A program made the position numbers and the translations under genes. A stretch of 64,000 bases of DNA, taken from positions 107,280 to 171,279 of the forward strand of contig PMYL01000041.1 of the NCBI GenBank assembly GCA_003170825.1. Direction: 5' to 3'. Within the stretch, counting starts at the first letter, position 1, and each line of letters opens with the position of its first letter. This stretch comes from Acidobacteriaceae bacterium. Its GTDB lineage: Bacteria > Acidobacteriota > Terriglobia > Terriglobales > Acidobacteriaceae. Of this stretch, positions 7,226 through 17,280 are shown in pieces. Below the pieces are notes generated by a model, which worked only from the letters and a program-made list of their open reading frames with translations, had not been told where the DNA came from and did not search any database.

Positions 7226-7889
7226 CATCCTTCGCCACTGCAAGCGCCGGCTGTGTGAACCGGATGGTATCCGGGCCCACGGCGCCGCCGGTCATGATCA
7301 TGCTCATGGCCTGCTCCATGTTCAGGTCGGTTTCGGTCACCCTGTGGATGGGAAGAATCTGCAGGAAGGCCGAGGTCGGGTTGATGGCATTGGGCAACAG
7401 GACCGCGGCCAGCAGTTCGCCGGTGGTGGAGTCGGTCATGGTGCGGGTGAGGAATCCGATGCTCTTCTGGCCGGCGATGGGAAAGTCGACCAGCACCACG
7501 CGCTGGCTGGACTCTTTCTTGCCCATCATCGTGTCCAGCAGTTGGCGCACGGACCTGTAGATCTTGGCCACAACCGGCAGGCGCTCCAGCACGGCCTCGA
7601 ACAGGTCGAAGGCCTGGCGGCCGATCACCAATGAAGTGACCCGGCCCACCACGTAAAGCATCACCAGGGTCAGCACGATGGCCAGGACGGATTGCAGCCA
7701 CGGCTGGCTGAGCCAGTTTTCCGGGAAGATGGCCGCAAACAGCTTGACCACCGGCAATCCGGCCTCGGCCAGGGCGCCAAGAAGGAATCTGAAGATCAGG
7801 TAGGTGACGAACAGCGGCCCGATGGTGACGATGCCGGCCAGGATGTTGCGTTGCAGGTTGCGCAACGTATGGGCAAGGACTGGATTCAC
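7200..7889 (-). CDS. DUF502 membrane protein
   Basis: 229 aa. Two N-terminal membrane helices (residues ~16-40 and ~60-85) are followed by YRSVRQLLDTMMGKKES, a V-V-LVDFP strand, GFLTRTMTDSTTGELLA and the closing NMEQAMSMIMTGGA, the signature of DUF502. Function unknown; the soluble part is probably cytoplasmic. The N-terminal PIGPLFVTY-like region is typical. Its 3' end overlaps the end of higA on the other strand. Confidence 0.85.
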   Translation of the reverse strand: MNPVLAHTLRNLQRNILAGIVTIGPLFVTYLIFRFLLGALAEAGLPVVKLFAAIFPENWLSQPWLQSVLAIVLTLVMLYVVGRVTSLVIGRQAFDLFEAVLERLPVVAKIYRSVRQLLDTMMGKKESSQRVVLVDFPIAGQKSIGFLTRTMTDSTTGELLAAVLLPNAINPTSAFLQILPIHRVTETDLNMEQAMSMIMTGGAVGPDTIRFTQPALAVAKDVTPPAPSA

Positions 7890-8046
7890 ACGCCTCTCCT
7901 GTGAATGAGGATACGCGACCGCGGCCGCCCAGGTGAGCGCGCTGGTGCATGGAAAATCGGACCGGCGCCGGGAGATTCACTCGGGAACCGGACCTGATTA
8001 CCCGCGAGATGCGGAAATCCCTTATAGTGAAGGAAGAAGGACGCCC

Positions 8047-8694
8047 ATGAACGATTCAGAGGGTTTTGATTTGAACGGTCCCGGCCGCCGGGTAGAAAAT
8101 GCGGATGCGCCGAATCCGCGTGCGGTTGGGTTACCGTTGCCGATTGGAATTCGAGGCGCGACCCCGCAAACGCAGGCCCAGAACGATCCGCAACGTCTCA
8201 CAACTGTCCCTCCTCCAAGGCGCGCGCTGGCCAACTTATCGGCTTCCGCGGGGGAGCGGCCCTCGGGCTTTCAGCGCGCCATGAATGCGCTGCGCCTGAC
8301 GTTGCCGTTGGTCCAGCGCGTTTTGCCTCTGCTGGACGGAAATGTCGGTACCGCGGTCTCCAATCTCCTGAACCCGCATTTGCAAACGCCGCCGCCGCCG
8401 CCGGTCGACCTCGCGCCCATTGAGGACGGTCTGGCCGAGCTCCGGACGCAGCATCGCGAACTGCGCAATCAGGCCGTTGAACAGAATTCGTTGCTGAAGC
8501 GGGTCCAGGACCAGTTGCAGATGGTGCGCGAAGCCACGGACCACAATACGCTGAAGCAGCAGGAACTCTTCGTGGATCTGAAGGCCGTCGGGAAAAAAGT
8601 CAATCTGTTTGCCTACTTTGCATTGAGCCTTCTGGGGTTATCCGTCCTACTGAATGTGGTCCTGTTTCTCCAGATCCGGCACATTCTGCCATAG
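8047..8694 (+). CDS. Coiled-coil protein with a C-terminal membrane anchor
   Basis: 215 aa, ATG at 8047 after AAGGAAGAAGGA. The first ~75 residues are polar and probably disordered; a PPPPPV linker follows near residue 120. Residues ~125-190 form a likely coiled coil (LAELRTQHRELRNQAVEQNS). One membrane helix lies at ~190-212. No family recognised. It is divergent from the DUF502 gene with about 157 nt between the two starts. Confidence 0.7.
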   Translation: MNDSEGFDLNGPGRRVENADAPNPRAVGLPLPIGIRGATPQTQAQNDPQRLTTVPPPRRALANLSASAGERPSGFQRAMNALRLTLPLVQRVLPLLDGNVGTAVSNLLNPHLQTPPPPPVDLAPIEDGLAELRTQHRELRNQAVEQNSLLKRVQDQLQMVREATDHNTLKQQELFVDLKAVGKKVNLFAYFALSLLGLSVLLNVVLFLQIRHILP

Positions 8695-9083
8695 CGCCCA
8701 AAGGCTGGCGCCCAACGCTCCGCGTTCCGGCCTCGTGCAATCGGAAATGGCCGTTCCCTGCCCAAAATCGTCAGAATGAATGCTTGTGGGTGACTTCCAA
8801 TCACATGCCAAAACGGCCTGGCTGAGCTAGAATGAACTGGTTTTCATGCCGTCAATCAGAATATTGATTATACGAACACAGATGGATGGATTTTGCCGTC
8901 TTTTACGAACTTCGCGATGGCAGATGTTGCCAGTCGTCTTGTCAGGGGGCTAGTATTCGGCATAGTTCATACGGGTCTGCTTACTATAGCCCGGTTTTAC
9001 GCCCGCTATGCAGTTGTTCCCAGGTTCACAGAGCATCACCAACCGTCGGCGCTGATCCGCGTACGCAATCGGAGTGTCTCTTT
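8695..9083. other. Intergenic region upstream of the GvpL/F gene, with a small dyad
   Basis: About 390 bp. Nothing coding is convincing before the ATG at 9084, although the frame is open from 8886. A dyad AATCAGAATATTGATT lies at 8854-8869 and could be an operator. Confidence 0.5.
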
Positions 9084-9902
9084 ATGGCATGGTATGCCTA
9101 CTGCATCGGTGAAAGACAAGCATTTCCTGAAATAGCCCGTCATCGCAGGCCTGTTCCGATGGAATCTGTCCTCGGAGTAAGCGGCAACCAGGTCTTTCTT
9201 TACCCCGCCAGCGACCTCGCCATCATCGTCAGCGAACACAACCCCGCGGAAACCCTGAACCAGAAATCCGGTGTGGACCATGCCCGGGTCATCGCCGACT
9301 GTTTCCGGCATTCCACGGTGCTGCCCTTCCGGTTTGGAACCGTCTTCAACGACGACGAGAGCCTGCGCAGGTCCATCCGCTCCAACCAGCGCCAGTTTCT
9401 CTCGAACATCGACAAGTTGCGCGGCAAGACCGAGATGCACCTGAAGATGTTCGTCGGCGACTGCTGTGGCCGCGCCCTCGACAAGCATCTGCCGGCCGGG
9501 GGCGCAAGCCGGGGCTATCTGACCAACCTGCGCGAGAATGCGTCCCGCCAGCGCGAGCGCCAGACCCGCGCGCGCGCCGTTAGCTTCCAGATGCACCGGC
9601 TCTTCCTGCCTCTGGACGAAGAGGTCAGTTGCCGGCTCACCGAAAGCGGCAAGATGCTGCTGGACATCGCCCACCTGATCGACCGCAAATGCGTGGAGCG
9701 CTACCAGAGCAAGTTCGCCACCACCAGCGCCATGATGCGGGAGTGCCAGATGCAGCTCTCCGGCCCTTGGCCGCCCTACCACTTCGTCCACCGGCTCACC
9801 CGCCCGGCCCATCCGCAGCCGGTAGCCGTTCCGGCCCAGGCGCCCATGCCCGTTGCTGCGCCGGTCATCCGCATTCCGGAACCGGTTCCATTGCTGGCTT
9901 GA
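9084..9902 (+). CDS. GvpL/GvpF-family protein
   Basis: 272 aa from the ATG at 9084, with GGAG at 9071-9074. The frame extends upstream, but that part is Cys/Ser-rich and unlike the family. MAWYAYCIGERQAF, VLPFRFGTVFNDD, EMHLKMFVGD and HFVHRL match the GvpL/F pattern of gas-vesicle accessory proteins. No gvpA or other gas-vesicle gene is in the window, so a gas-vesicle role is doubtful. The C-terminus is Pro/Ala-rich. A terminator follows. Confidence 0.8.
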   Translation: MAWYAYCIGERQAFPEIARHRRPVPMESVLGVSGNQVFLYPASDLAIIVSEHNPAETLNQKSGVDHARVIADCFRHSTVLPFRFGTVFNDDESLRRSIRSNQRQFLSNIDKLRGKTEMHLKMFVGDCCGRALDKHLPAGGASRGYLTNLRENASRQRERQTRARAVSFQMHRLFLPLDEEVSCRLTESGKMLLDIAHLIDRKCVERYQSKFATTSAMMRECQMQLSGPWPPYHFVHRLTRPAHPQPVAVPAQAPMPVAAPVIRIPEPVPLLA

Positions 9903-9930
9903 CAAGCAGGCCCAACGCATCCTGTACGCA

Positions 9931-9960
9931 AAGAGCCCCGGCCATAACCGGGGTTCTTTT
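9931..9960 (+). terminator. Rho-independent terminator after the GvpL/F gene
   Basis: GAGCCCCGG CCATAA CCGGGGTTC stem-loop followed by TTTT, 29 nt past the stop. Confidence 0.8.
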
Positions 9961-9984
9961 GCTTGTGGTCATCCGCCCATTGGC

Positions 9985-10626
9985 TCAGGGCGTGTTCGCC
10001 GTCTTGCGGCGGCTCAGCACGAAGGACTTCTTGCGGCGGTCCCTGGAGGCGTGGTCGATCTTCTTCCAGAAGCCCACGAAGTAGTCGATCGCGGAGATCA
10101 CGGAAACCAGCACCGTAAAGTAGATGGCGGCGATGGCGATCCACTTCACCGGAACGATGAGCACGCCAAACTGCCATTGGCGCCAGCCATGGGCCAGAAT
10201 GGCGGAGACCACGCAGACGATCTGAATGACCGTCTTGAGCTTGCCCAGCTCGCTGGCCTCGATGGTGAAGCCCTCTGTGGAAGCGATAGAGCGCAATCCG
10301 GAGACAAGAAACTCGCGGCCGATGATGACCACCACGATCCAGACCTTGACCACCTGGGGGTTGTAGGCTACCAGGGCGATCAGCGCGGCGGTCACCATGA
10401 CCTTGTCGGCGATGGGGTCCAGCAACATGCCCATGGTTGTGATCTGGCTGCGCTTGCGGGCCAGGTAGCCGTCCAGGCCATCGGTGATCGAGGCCAGCAC
10501 AAACAGGACCGAGGCCGTAATCTCCTGCGCGCCATGCCCTTGCCAGGGAAAGTGCTGCGTCAGTATCCACAGCAACAGCGGGATCATGACGATCCGGCTC
10601 ATCGTGATGGAGTTGGGCAGGTTCAT
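9985..10626 (-). CDS. pgsA: CDP-diacylglycerol–glycerol-3-phosphate 3-phosphatidyltransferase
   Basis: 213 aa from the ATG at 10626 (MNLPNSITMSRIVMIPLLLW). It makes phosphatidylglycerol phosphate at the inner membrane. The CDP-alcohol phosphotransferase motif is intact: DG-YL-AR-(8)-G-MLL-D-PIA-D. About five membrane helices; the C-terminus is basic (RDRRKKSFVLSRRK). Reading upstream of 10626 adds an unlikely basic leader. Confidence 0.93.
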   Translation of the reverse strand: MNLPNSITMSRIVMIPLLLWILTQHFPWQGHGAQEITASVLFVLASITDGLDGYLARKRSQITTMGMLLDPIADKVMVTAALIALVAYNPQVVKVWIVVVIIGREFLVSGLRSIASTEGFTIEASELGKLKTVIQIVCVVSAILAHGWRQWQFGVLIVPVKWIAIAAIYFTVLVSVISAIDYFVGFWKKIDHASRDRRKKSFVLSRRKTANTP

Positions 10627-10730
10627 GCGGGTCGCGCATCCCAGAAGAAATGCTTCCAGTTTAGCTTCATTATTGCACCGGCAAACGGCCCGGCGTCTCG
10701 CGTTCCGTCTCGCACAGTGCATAGAAACCA

Positions 10731-10767
10731 AAGCGGGATGAGCAAGTGGCCCATCCCGCTTGTTTTT
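10731..10767. terminator. Hairpin between pgsA and the glutamate dehydrogenase gene
   Basis: AAGCGGGATG and CATCCCGCTT arms with an ~11-nt loop, 29 nt past the dehydrogenase stop. T-rich runs occur on both sides, so it probably ends dehydrogenase transcription and may work in both directions. Confidence 0.7.
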
Positions 10768-10795
10768 GCGCAACGCAAGAAACCCGGCCCGAAGT

Positions 10796-12073
<1,278 letters not shown>

Positions 12074-12595
12074 ACACTCTCCAATTTCGATTCTCTGCCG
12101 CCAAATTCGGCCAGCGGGATGCGCTCCGCAAGCCCAAACCCCAGTGAGTCTAGGCACGTCGGAGAGCGCAGTCAAGCCATGGCGTATCTGCCTGGAAACC
12201 CATTCCCGGCACAGTCTTCTCTTTCAGTATCTGCTCTGAAGCGGGAAACTTCGCCCAAAATCGTATGCAACCCTCAACTTTGGCTGAGACGAGGCTGCGG
12301 GAACTGGCCCGGCGCGCGATCTCCGCTGCTTCCCGTGCCTGCGCAGCCGCCTCCAAACCGGGTCGGCAGAGCTTCCAATTTGCGCACCCTACTCTGAACT
12401 GGTCTGTGCAAAATGAAACAGAACCATTTACAACCCGCGCGTTACCGTTGTAATGCAAATGTCCAATAATTCGGAGTACCAATGTAGCACAAGTGTTCAA
12501 TGGTTCGGAGTACTGATGCGCTCAAGCAATCGTTCCAGCCTGTTGCTATGGGAAGACTGAAACGCCACTCCGAAAGAGAAACAGGGGAGATGGCG
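12074..12595. other. Divergent intergenic region with a direct repeat before the histidine kinase
   Basis: About 520 bp between the dehydrogenase and kinase starts. Two copies of a TTCGGAGTAC word sit at 12470-12479 and 12504-12513, each within a CAAT(A/G)-TTCGGAGTAC-(C/T)-ATG context, 34 bp apart. They could be regulator sites or leftover duplication. No gene seen. Confidence 0.5.
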
Positions 12596-15500
12596 ATGAG
12601 GTCTTTCTTGAATCGGAAGGTGAAGCTAGCATTCGGATTTGCGATGTTGACCCTGTTATTCTTGGGGTCCTTCTCCTATCGCTGGATGGTCATCTCCGAT
12701 GAAAGCGGCCGCTGGGTGCGCCACACCCACGAAGTGATCGAGAATATTCAGGATTTGGCCCTGGCCCTGGGGAGTGTCAGGTCCGGCAGCCGTGGATTTG
12801 CCCTGACAGGCCAGGAATCCGATCTTGCAACCTACCGCGCCGACGCATCGAGAGCAGCGCAGGATTTGGCAGCCATTCGCAATCAAACGGCGGATAATCC
12901 CAATCAGCAGCGCCATTTTCCCGACATCGAAATCCTTGCAGCCGAGAGAATCCAGTACGCGGATATGATCGTAAGCCTGCGCCGCACCCAGGGGCTGGCG
13001 GCGGCAGTAGCCGCCATGGAGGGAGGGAGGGACCAGGAGACAACGGATGAATTTCAAGCGCTGGCGGGCAAGATGCAGGACGAGGAACTGCGATTGTTGG
13101 CGCTGCGTGACGCGGAAACTGAGCGTGACCGGAACCAGACCAGGACAATTCTGATCATTGGAACCCTGCTGGGGATTTTGGTCGCCGGCCTTGCAGCCTG
13201 GTCCGCGCTGCGCGACAGCAGCAAGCGCACCGCCGCCGAGGAAGCTCTCCAGCAAAGCGAAGAGAAATACCGGATGTTGCTGAACGGAGTGCAGGACTTT
13301 GCGATCTTCATGTTGGACCCGCATGGCCAGGTTGCCAGTTGGAGCGCCGTCGCGGAGCGAATCATGGGATACGCCGCGGATCAGATTATCGGCCACAATT
13401 ACTCCTGCCTTTTTCTTCCGGAAGATATCAAGCAGGGCAGGCCGGAAGAGGTGCTCCGAATAGCCGCCGCAAGCGGCCGGCACGACGAATTCGGCACGCG
13501 CGTGCGGAGAGACGGCACTGAGTTTCTGGCCAGCGACACCTTCATCGCGTTGCGCGACCTATCTGGAAACCTGCGCGGGTTTTCCGAGATCTGCCGCGAT
13601 CTGAGCGAGCAGAAGGAATCGGAGGCAAGGTACCGCGGGCTGCTGGAGGCGGCTCCGGATGGGATGGTGGTGGTGAACCAGGACGGGAAGATCGTCCTGT
13701 TGAACGCCCAGGCGGAGAAACAGTTCGGATACCTCCGCGATGAACTCATAGGCCGGAAGGTAAAGGACATCATTCCGGAGGGCTTTGCGGAGCGGCTGAT
13801 CGCCGACGGAACCCGGACTGCTGCCGAAGCGCTGGCGCAGCAGATCGGCACAGGGATTGAGCTCAACGGACGGCGGGAGGATGGAAGCGAGTTTCCCATC
13901 GAGATCATGCTGAGCCCGCTGGAGAGCGCCGAGGGAATCCTGGTGACGGCGGCCATCCGCGACATCACCACGCGCAAGGACGCGGAGAAGCATCTGGCGC
14001 AGATGGAGGGAAGGTATCGTGGCCTCCTGGAGGCGGCTCCGGATGGAATGGTGGTGGTAAACCAGGGCGGGGAGATCGTCCTGCTGAACGCCCAGGCGGA
14101 GAAACAGTTCGGGTACCGCCGCGATGAGCTCCTGGGCCAGAAGGTAAAGAGCATCATCCCGGAGGGCTTTGCGGAGCGGCTGATCGCCGACGGAACCCGG
14201 ACTGCTGCCGAAACGCTGGCGCAGCAGATAGGCACGGGCATTGAGCTCAACGGGCGGCGGAAGGATGGAAGCGAGTTTCCCATCGAGATCATGCTGAGCC
14301 CGCTGGAGAGCGCCGAGGGAATCCTGGTGACGGCGGCCATCCGCGACATCACCACGCGCAAGGACGCGGAGAAGCATCTGGCCCAGATGGAGGGAAGGTA
14401 TCGTGGCCTTCTGGAGGCGGCTCCGGATGGAATGGTGGTGGTAAACCAGGGCGGGGAGATCGTCCTGTTGAACGCCCAGGCGGAGAAACAGTTCGGCTAC
14501 CGGCGCGATGAGCTCCTGGGCCAGAAGGTAAAGAGCATCATTCCGGTGGGCTTTGCGGAGCGGCTGATCGCCGACGCTCTTCGCACCACGGCTGAGGCGC
14601 TGGCGCAGCAGATCGGCACGGGGATTGAGCTGCACGGGCGGCGCAAGGACGGAACCGTGTTTCCCATCGAGATCATGCTCAGCCCGCTGGAGAGCGCCGA
14701 GGGAATCCTGGTGACGGCGGCCATCCGCGACATCAGCGAACGAAAGCAACTGGCGCGTCAGTTGCACCAGAGCCAGAAGCTGGAAGCGATCGGCCAATTG
14801 ACGGGTGGAATCGCTCACGATTTCAACAATCTGCTCGGTGTCATCATTGGGAATCTGGATTTGCTCGACCGCCTGGTCGCCGGCAACGCAGCGGCCGTCA
14901 AGCGAGTACAAACCGCGCAGAAGGCCGCTGCGCGCGGCGCGGACATCACGCGGCGCCTGCTCGTTTTTTCCAGCAATGAGGAGCTGAAGCCGTCGGTTGT
15001 CCGGCTCAGTGATTCGATTCAGAACACGATCCAGCTGGCTGCCAGCGCGCTTGGCGTGGAGATCAAGATCACCACGCACCTCGACGAGTCAGTGCCGCTG
15101 CTCTTTGTTGACTCTGCGGGGCTTGAAAGCGCGCTGCTCAATCTGATGGTAAATGCGCGGGATGCGATGCCCAAGGGGGGCTCCATCGTTATCAGCTCGC
15201 AGGTGAAGAGCCTTGAAGACAGCCATCCCACCGTACAGGCAGGCGACTTGAAAGCAGGCCGTTACGTTTGTGTGTCGGTAACGGATACAGGGCACGGCAT
15301 GTCGCGACAGACCCTGGAGCGCGCCTTTGAGCCATTCTTTACCACCAAGCCGCGCAGCAAGGGCACGGGCCTGGGCTTGGCCATGGTCTACGGCTTCGTG
15401 AAGCAGTCCGGCGGCGCCGTCCGCCTCTACAGCGAACTTGGTCAGGGGACCACGGTGTCGTTTTATCTGCCCCTGGCAGCGGATCTTTCGCACCCTGTTC

Positions 15501-15922
15501 CGGCGGATGCCCCAAAGCCTCTCAAGGCAAAGCCGGGCGGCACGGTGCTGGTGGTGGATGACGAAGAGGACCTGCTTGAGGTTGCCCTCGCCTATCTCGC
15601 GGAGATGGGCTTTACGGCCTATGATGCAATCGACGGCGCCAGCGCGCTTGTGGCGATTGCGCAGCATGGCGAGATTGAACTGATGGTGACGGACATCGTC
15701 ATGCCCGGTGGAATGAATGGAGTGGAACTTGTGCAAAGGGCCCGTGCCCTGCGCCCCAACCTCAAGATCATTTATTCCTCCGGATTTCCGGCGGAGGCGC
15801 TGGCTGAGAAGAGCATGCCGCTGGTCGACGGTCCCTTGCTGCACAAGCCTTATCAACGCGCCGAGTTCGTCGCCATCGTTCACAGCGTCATGGGGGGCAA
15901 CTATGCCACGCCGGAGAAATGA
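12596..15922 (+). CDS. Hybrid sensor histidine kinase: CHASE3, four PAS, HisKA, HATPase, REC
   Basis: 1108 aa. The ATG at 12596 has GGGGAG 6 nt before it. Domains: TM ~8-30; CHASE3-like periplasmic part ~35-175; TM ~182-205; PAS1 ~221-340; three near-identical PAS/PAC modules at ~344, 472 and 600; HisKA with GGIAHDFNNLLG (phospho-His ~740); HATPase with NLMVNARDAMP and GTGLGLAMVYGF; C-terminal REC ~980-1105 with VVDDEED, the phosphoacceptor in VTDIVMPGG and the KPYQ lysine. The PAS modules probably sense a ligand or redox state, and phosphate moves from the His to the C-terminal Asp. The REC-EAL gene follows by 60 nt and may be its partner output. Confidence 0.9.
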   Translation: MRSFLNRKVKLAFGFAMLTLLFLGSFSYRWMVISDESGRWVRHTHEVIENIQDLALALGSVRSGSRGFALTGQESDLATYRADASRAAQDLAAIRNQTADNPNQQRHFPDIEILAAERIQYADMIVSLRRTQGLAAAVAAMEGGRDQETTDEFQALAGKMQDEELRLLALRDAETERDRNQTRTILIIGTLLGILVAGLAAWSALRDSSKRTAAEEALQQSEEKYRMLLNGVQDFAIFMLDPHGQVASWSAVAERIMGYAADQIIGHNYSCLFLPEDIKQGRPEEVLRIAAASGRHDEFGTRVRRDGTEFLASDTFIALRDLSGNLRGFSEICRDLSEQKESEARYRGLLEAAPDGMVVVNQDGKIVLLNAQAEKQFGYLRDELIGRKVKDIIPEGFAERLIADGTRTAAEALAQQIGTGIELNGRREDGSEFPIEIMLSPLESAEGILVTAAIRDITTRKDAEKHLAQMEGRYRGLLEAAPDGMVVVNQGGEIVLLNAQAEKQFGYRRDELLGQKVKSIIPEGFAERLIADGTRTAAETLAQQIGTGIELNGRRKDGSEFPIEIMLSPLESAEGILVTAAIRDITTRKDAEKHLAQMEGRYRGLLEAAPDGMVVVNQGGEIVLLNAQAEKQFGYRRDELLGQKVKSIIPVGFAERLIADALRTTAEALAQQIGTGIELHGRRKDGTVFPIEIMLSPLESAEGILVTAAIRDISERKQLARQLHQSQKLEAIGQLTGGIAHDFNNLLGVIIGNLDLLDRLVAGNAAAVKRVQTAQKAAARGADITRRLLVFSSNEELKPSVVRLSDSIQNTIQLAASALGVEIKITTHLDESVPLLFVDSAGLESALLNLMVNARDAMPKGGSIVISSQVKSLEDSHPTVQAGDLKAGRYVCVSVTDTGHGMSRQTLERAFEPFFTTKPRSKGTGLGLAMVYGFVKQSGGAVRLYSELGQGTTVSFYLPLAADLSHPVPADAPKPLKAKPGGTVLVVDDEEDLLEVALAYLAEMGFTAYDAIDGASALVAIAQHGEIELMVTDIVMPGGMNGVELVQRARALRPNLKIIYSSGFPAEALAEKSMPLVDGPLLHKPYQRAEFVAIVHSVMGGNYATPEK
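13631..14748 (+). repeat. 384-bp tandem triplication coding for PAS modules
   Basis: Unit starts at 13631, 14015 and 14399, exactly 384 bp (128 codons) apart, with only scattered substitutions. For example TACCGCGGGCTGCTGGAG versus TATCGTGGCCTCCTGGAG. Units 2 and 3 are the most similar. This points to recent in-frame duplication. Confidence 0.95.
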
Positions 15923-15982
15923 GAACTTTTCCGATCCGGCCGGCGTTTGCCAGCGTGCCGGCTGGCGGCAAACGGAGGAACG

Positions 15983-17176
15983 ATGACAGCTAAGCAGAGA
16001 ATCCTGGTTGTCGACGACGAAATCGACGTAGGCGAGTTCGTCTCTGACGCCGCGCAGGCGATGGGGTTCGAGTGCACCGCGACGACCGATGCAAAAACGT
16101 TCCTGGATCAGCTCACGCCCGACACGACTCTCATTCTGCTTGATCTCATCATGCCGGAGACGGATGGCGTTGAGCTGTTGAGAATGCTCAGCCAGCAGAA
16201 GTGCAAGGCCGGAATCGTCCTGATGAGCGGCGTTGGCAAGCGCGTCCTGGAGACCGCGGAACAATTGGCGCAGGTCCTTGGGCTTTCTATCGTGGGCCGT
16301 CTCCAAAAGCCGTTCCGCCTGGCGGAACTGGAGGAGATGCTGGCAAGAAATGCGGAGCCGGCAACATCTCCGATTGTTCAACCGGGCGCCCAGTTCATCA
16401 CTCATAATGAGCAGTTGCGGAGAGCGGTCGAGCGCAATGAGTTTGTCGTTCATTATCAGCCGCTGATCGATATTGCAACCGGCCGCGTGACTGGCGTTGA
16501 GGCCCTGGCCCGGTGGCAGCATCCTGAACGAGGGCTGATCTTCCCCGACTACTTTATTGGCCGCATGGAGGAACTTGGGCTCATCGACGAGCTTGGCTGG
16601 ATCGTTGCGAACCGCGGGATGAGCGATGTGGAACAGTTTGAGAATGGCGACGGGAAGGCCCTCATGCTCTCCGTGAATGCGTCGGTGTATTCTCTCCACG
16701 ATCTGAAGTTCCCAGACGTTCTTGTATCCATCGCCGAGAAGCATGGCGTATCGCCCGGCGATGTCACCATCGAGATTACAGAGACTCGCTTGATCAAGGA
16801 ATTAGCGAGAACGTTGGACATCCTGACCAGGCTGCGGATCAAACAGGTGAAGTTGTCGATCGACGATTTTGGCACCGGCTATGCCATGATGCAACAACTC
16901 AAAATCATACCGGCGACGGAACTGAAGATCGACAAATCTTTCATCCAGGAAATGAGCGGCAACGACAGAGACCGCATCATGGTCCAGAAGACCATTGAAA
17001 TAGGCCACGAACTCGGCATGCAAGTGATCGGAGAAGGGGTGGAGACGCAGGAACAACTGGACATCCTGCGCGAGAAAGGTTGTGACATCGCGCAAGGATT
17101 CTTTTTCAGCCGCCCCCTTCCAGCCCAAGAGATGGTGAGTTGGCTGAAGACGTACCGTTCCCAGCTAGTGCATTGA
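15983..17176 (+). CDS. Response regulator with EAL phosphodiesterase domain
   Basis: 397 aa from the ATG at 15983 (CGGAGGAACG upstream). REC ~5-125 has VVDDEID, LLDLIMPETDG and RLQKPF. EAL ~140-395 has EALARW, SVNAS, ITETR, SIDDFGTGYA, ELKIDKSF and IGEGVET, so the metal and catalytic residues for c-di-GMP hydrolysis are all present. It is 60 nt after the hybrid kinase and a likely downstream regulator. Its 3' end overlaps the open frame upstream of trpE. Confidence 0.9.
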   Translation: MTAKQRILVVDDEIDVGEFVSDAAQAMGFECTATTDAKTFLDQLTPDTTLILLDLIMPETDGVELLRMLSQQKCKAGIVLMSGVGKRVLETAEQLAQVLGLSIVGRLQKPFRLAELEEMLARNAEPATSPIVQPGAQFITHNEQLRRAVERNEFVVHYQPLIDIATGRVTGVEALARWQHPERGLIFPDYFIGRMEELGLIDELGWIVANRGMSDVEQFENGDGKALMLSVNASVYSLHDLKFPDVLVSIAEKHGVSPGDVTIEITETRLIKELARTLDILTRLRIKQVKLSIDDFGTGYAMMQQLKIIPATELKIDKSFIQEMSGNDRDRIMVQKTIEIGHELGMQVIGEGVETQEQLDILREKGCDIAQGFFFSRPLPAQEMVSWLKTYRSQLVH

Positions 17177-17280
17177 GCCTGACTGCGCAGGGCGCGGACG
17201 TTCAGCGCGGAACCGATTCACGGCGGGGCTGCGCGAGCGCGGCTGCGGCAAAAGCTCCAAAGCAATTACACTGGTCTGAA

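Noticed and set aside
13399-15079. Minus-strand frames with internal repeats across the PAS kinase
   Set aside because: Their repeats mirror the 384-bp PAS triplication; no start signal or family match.
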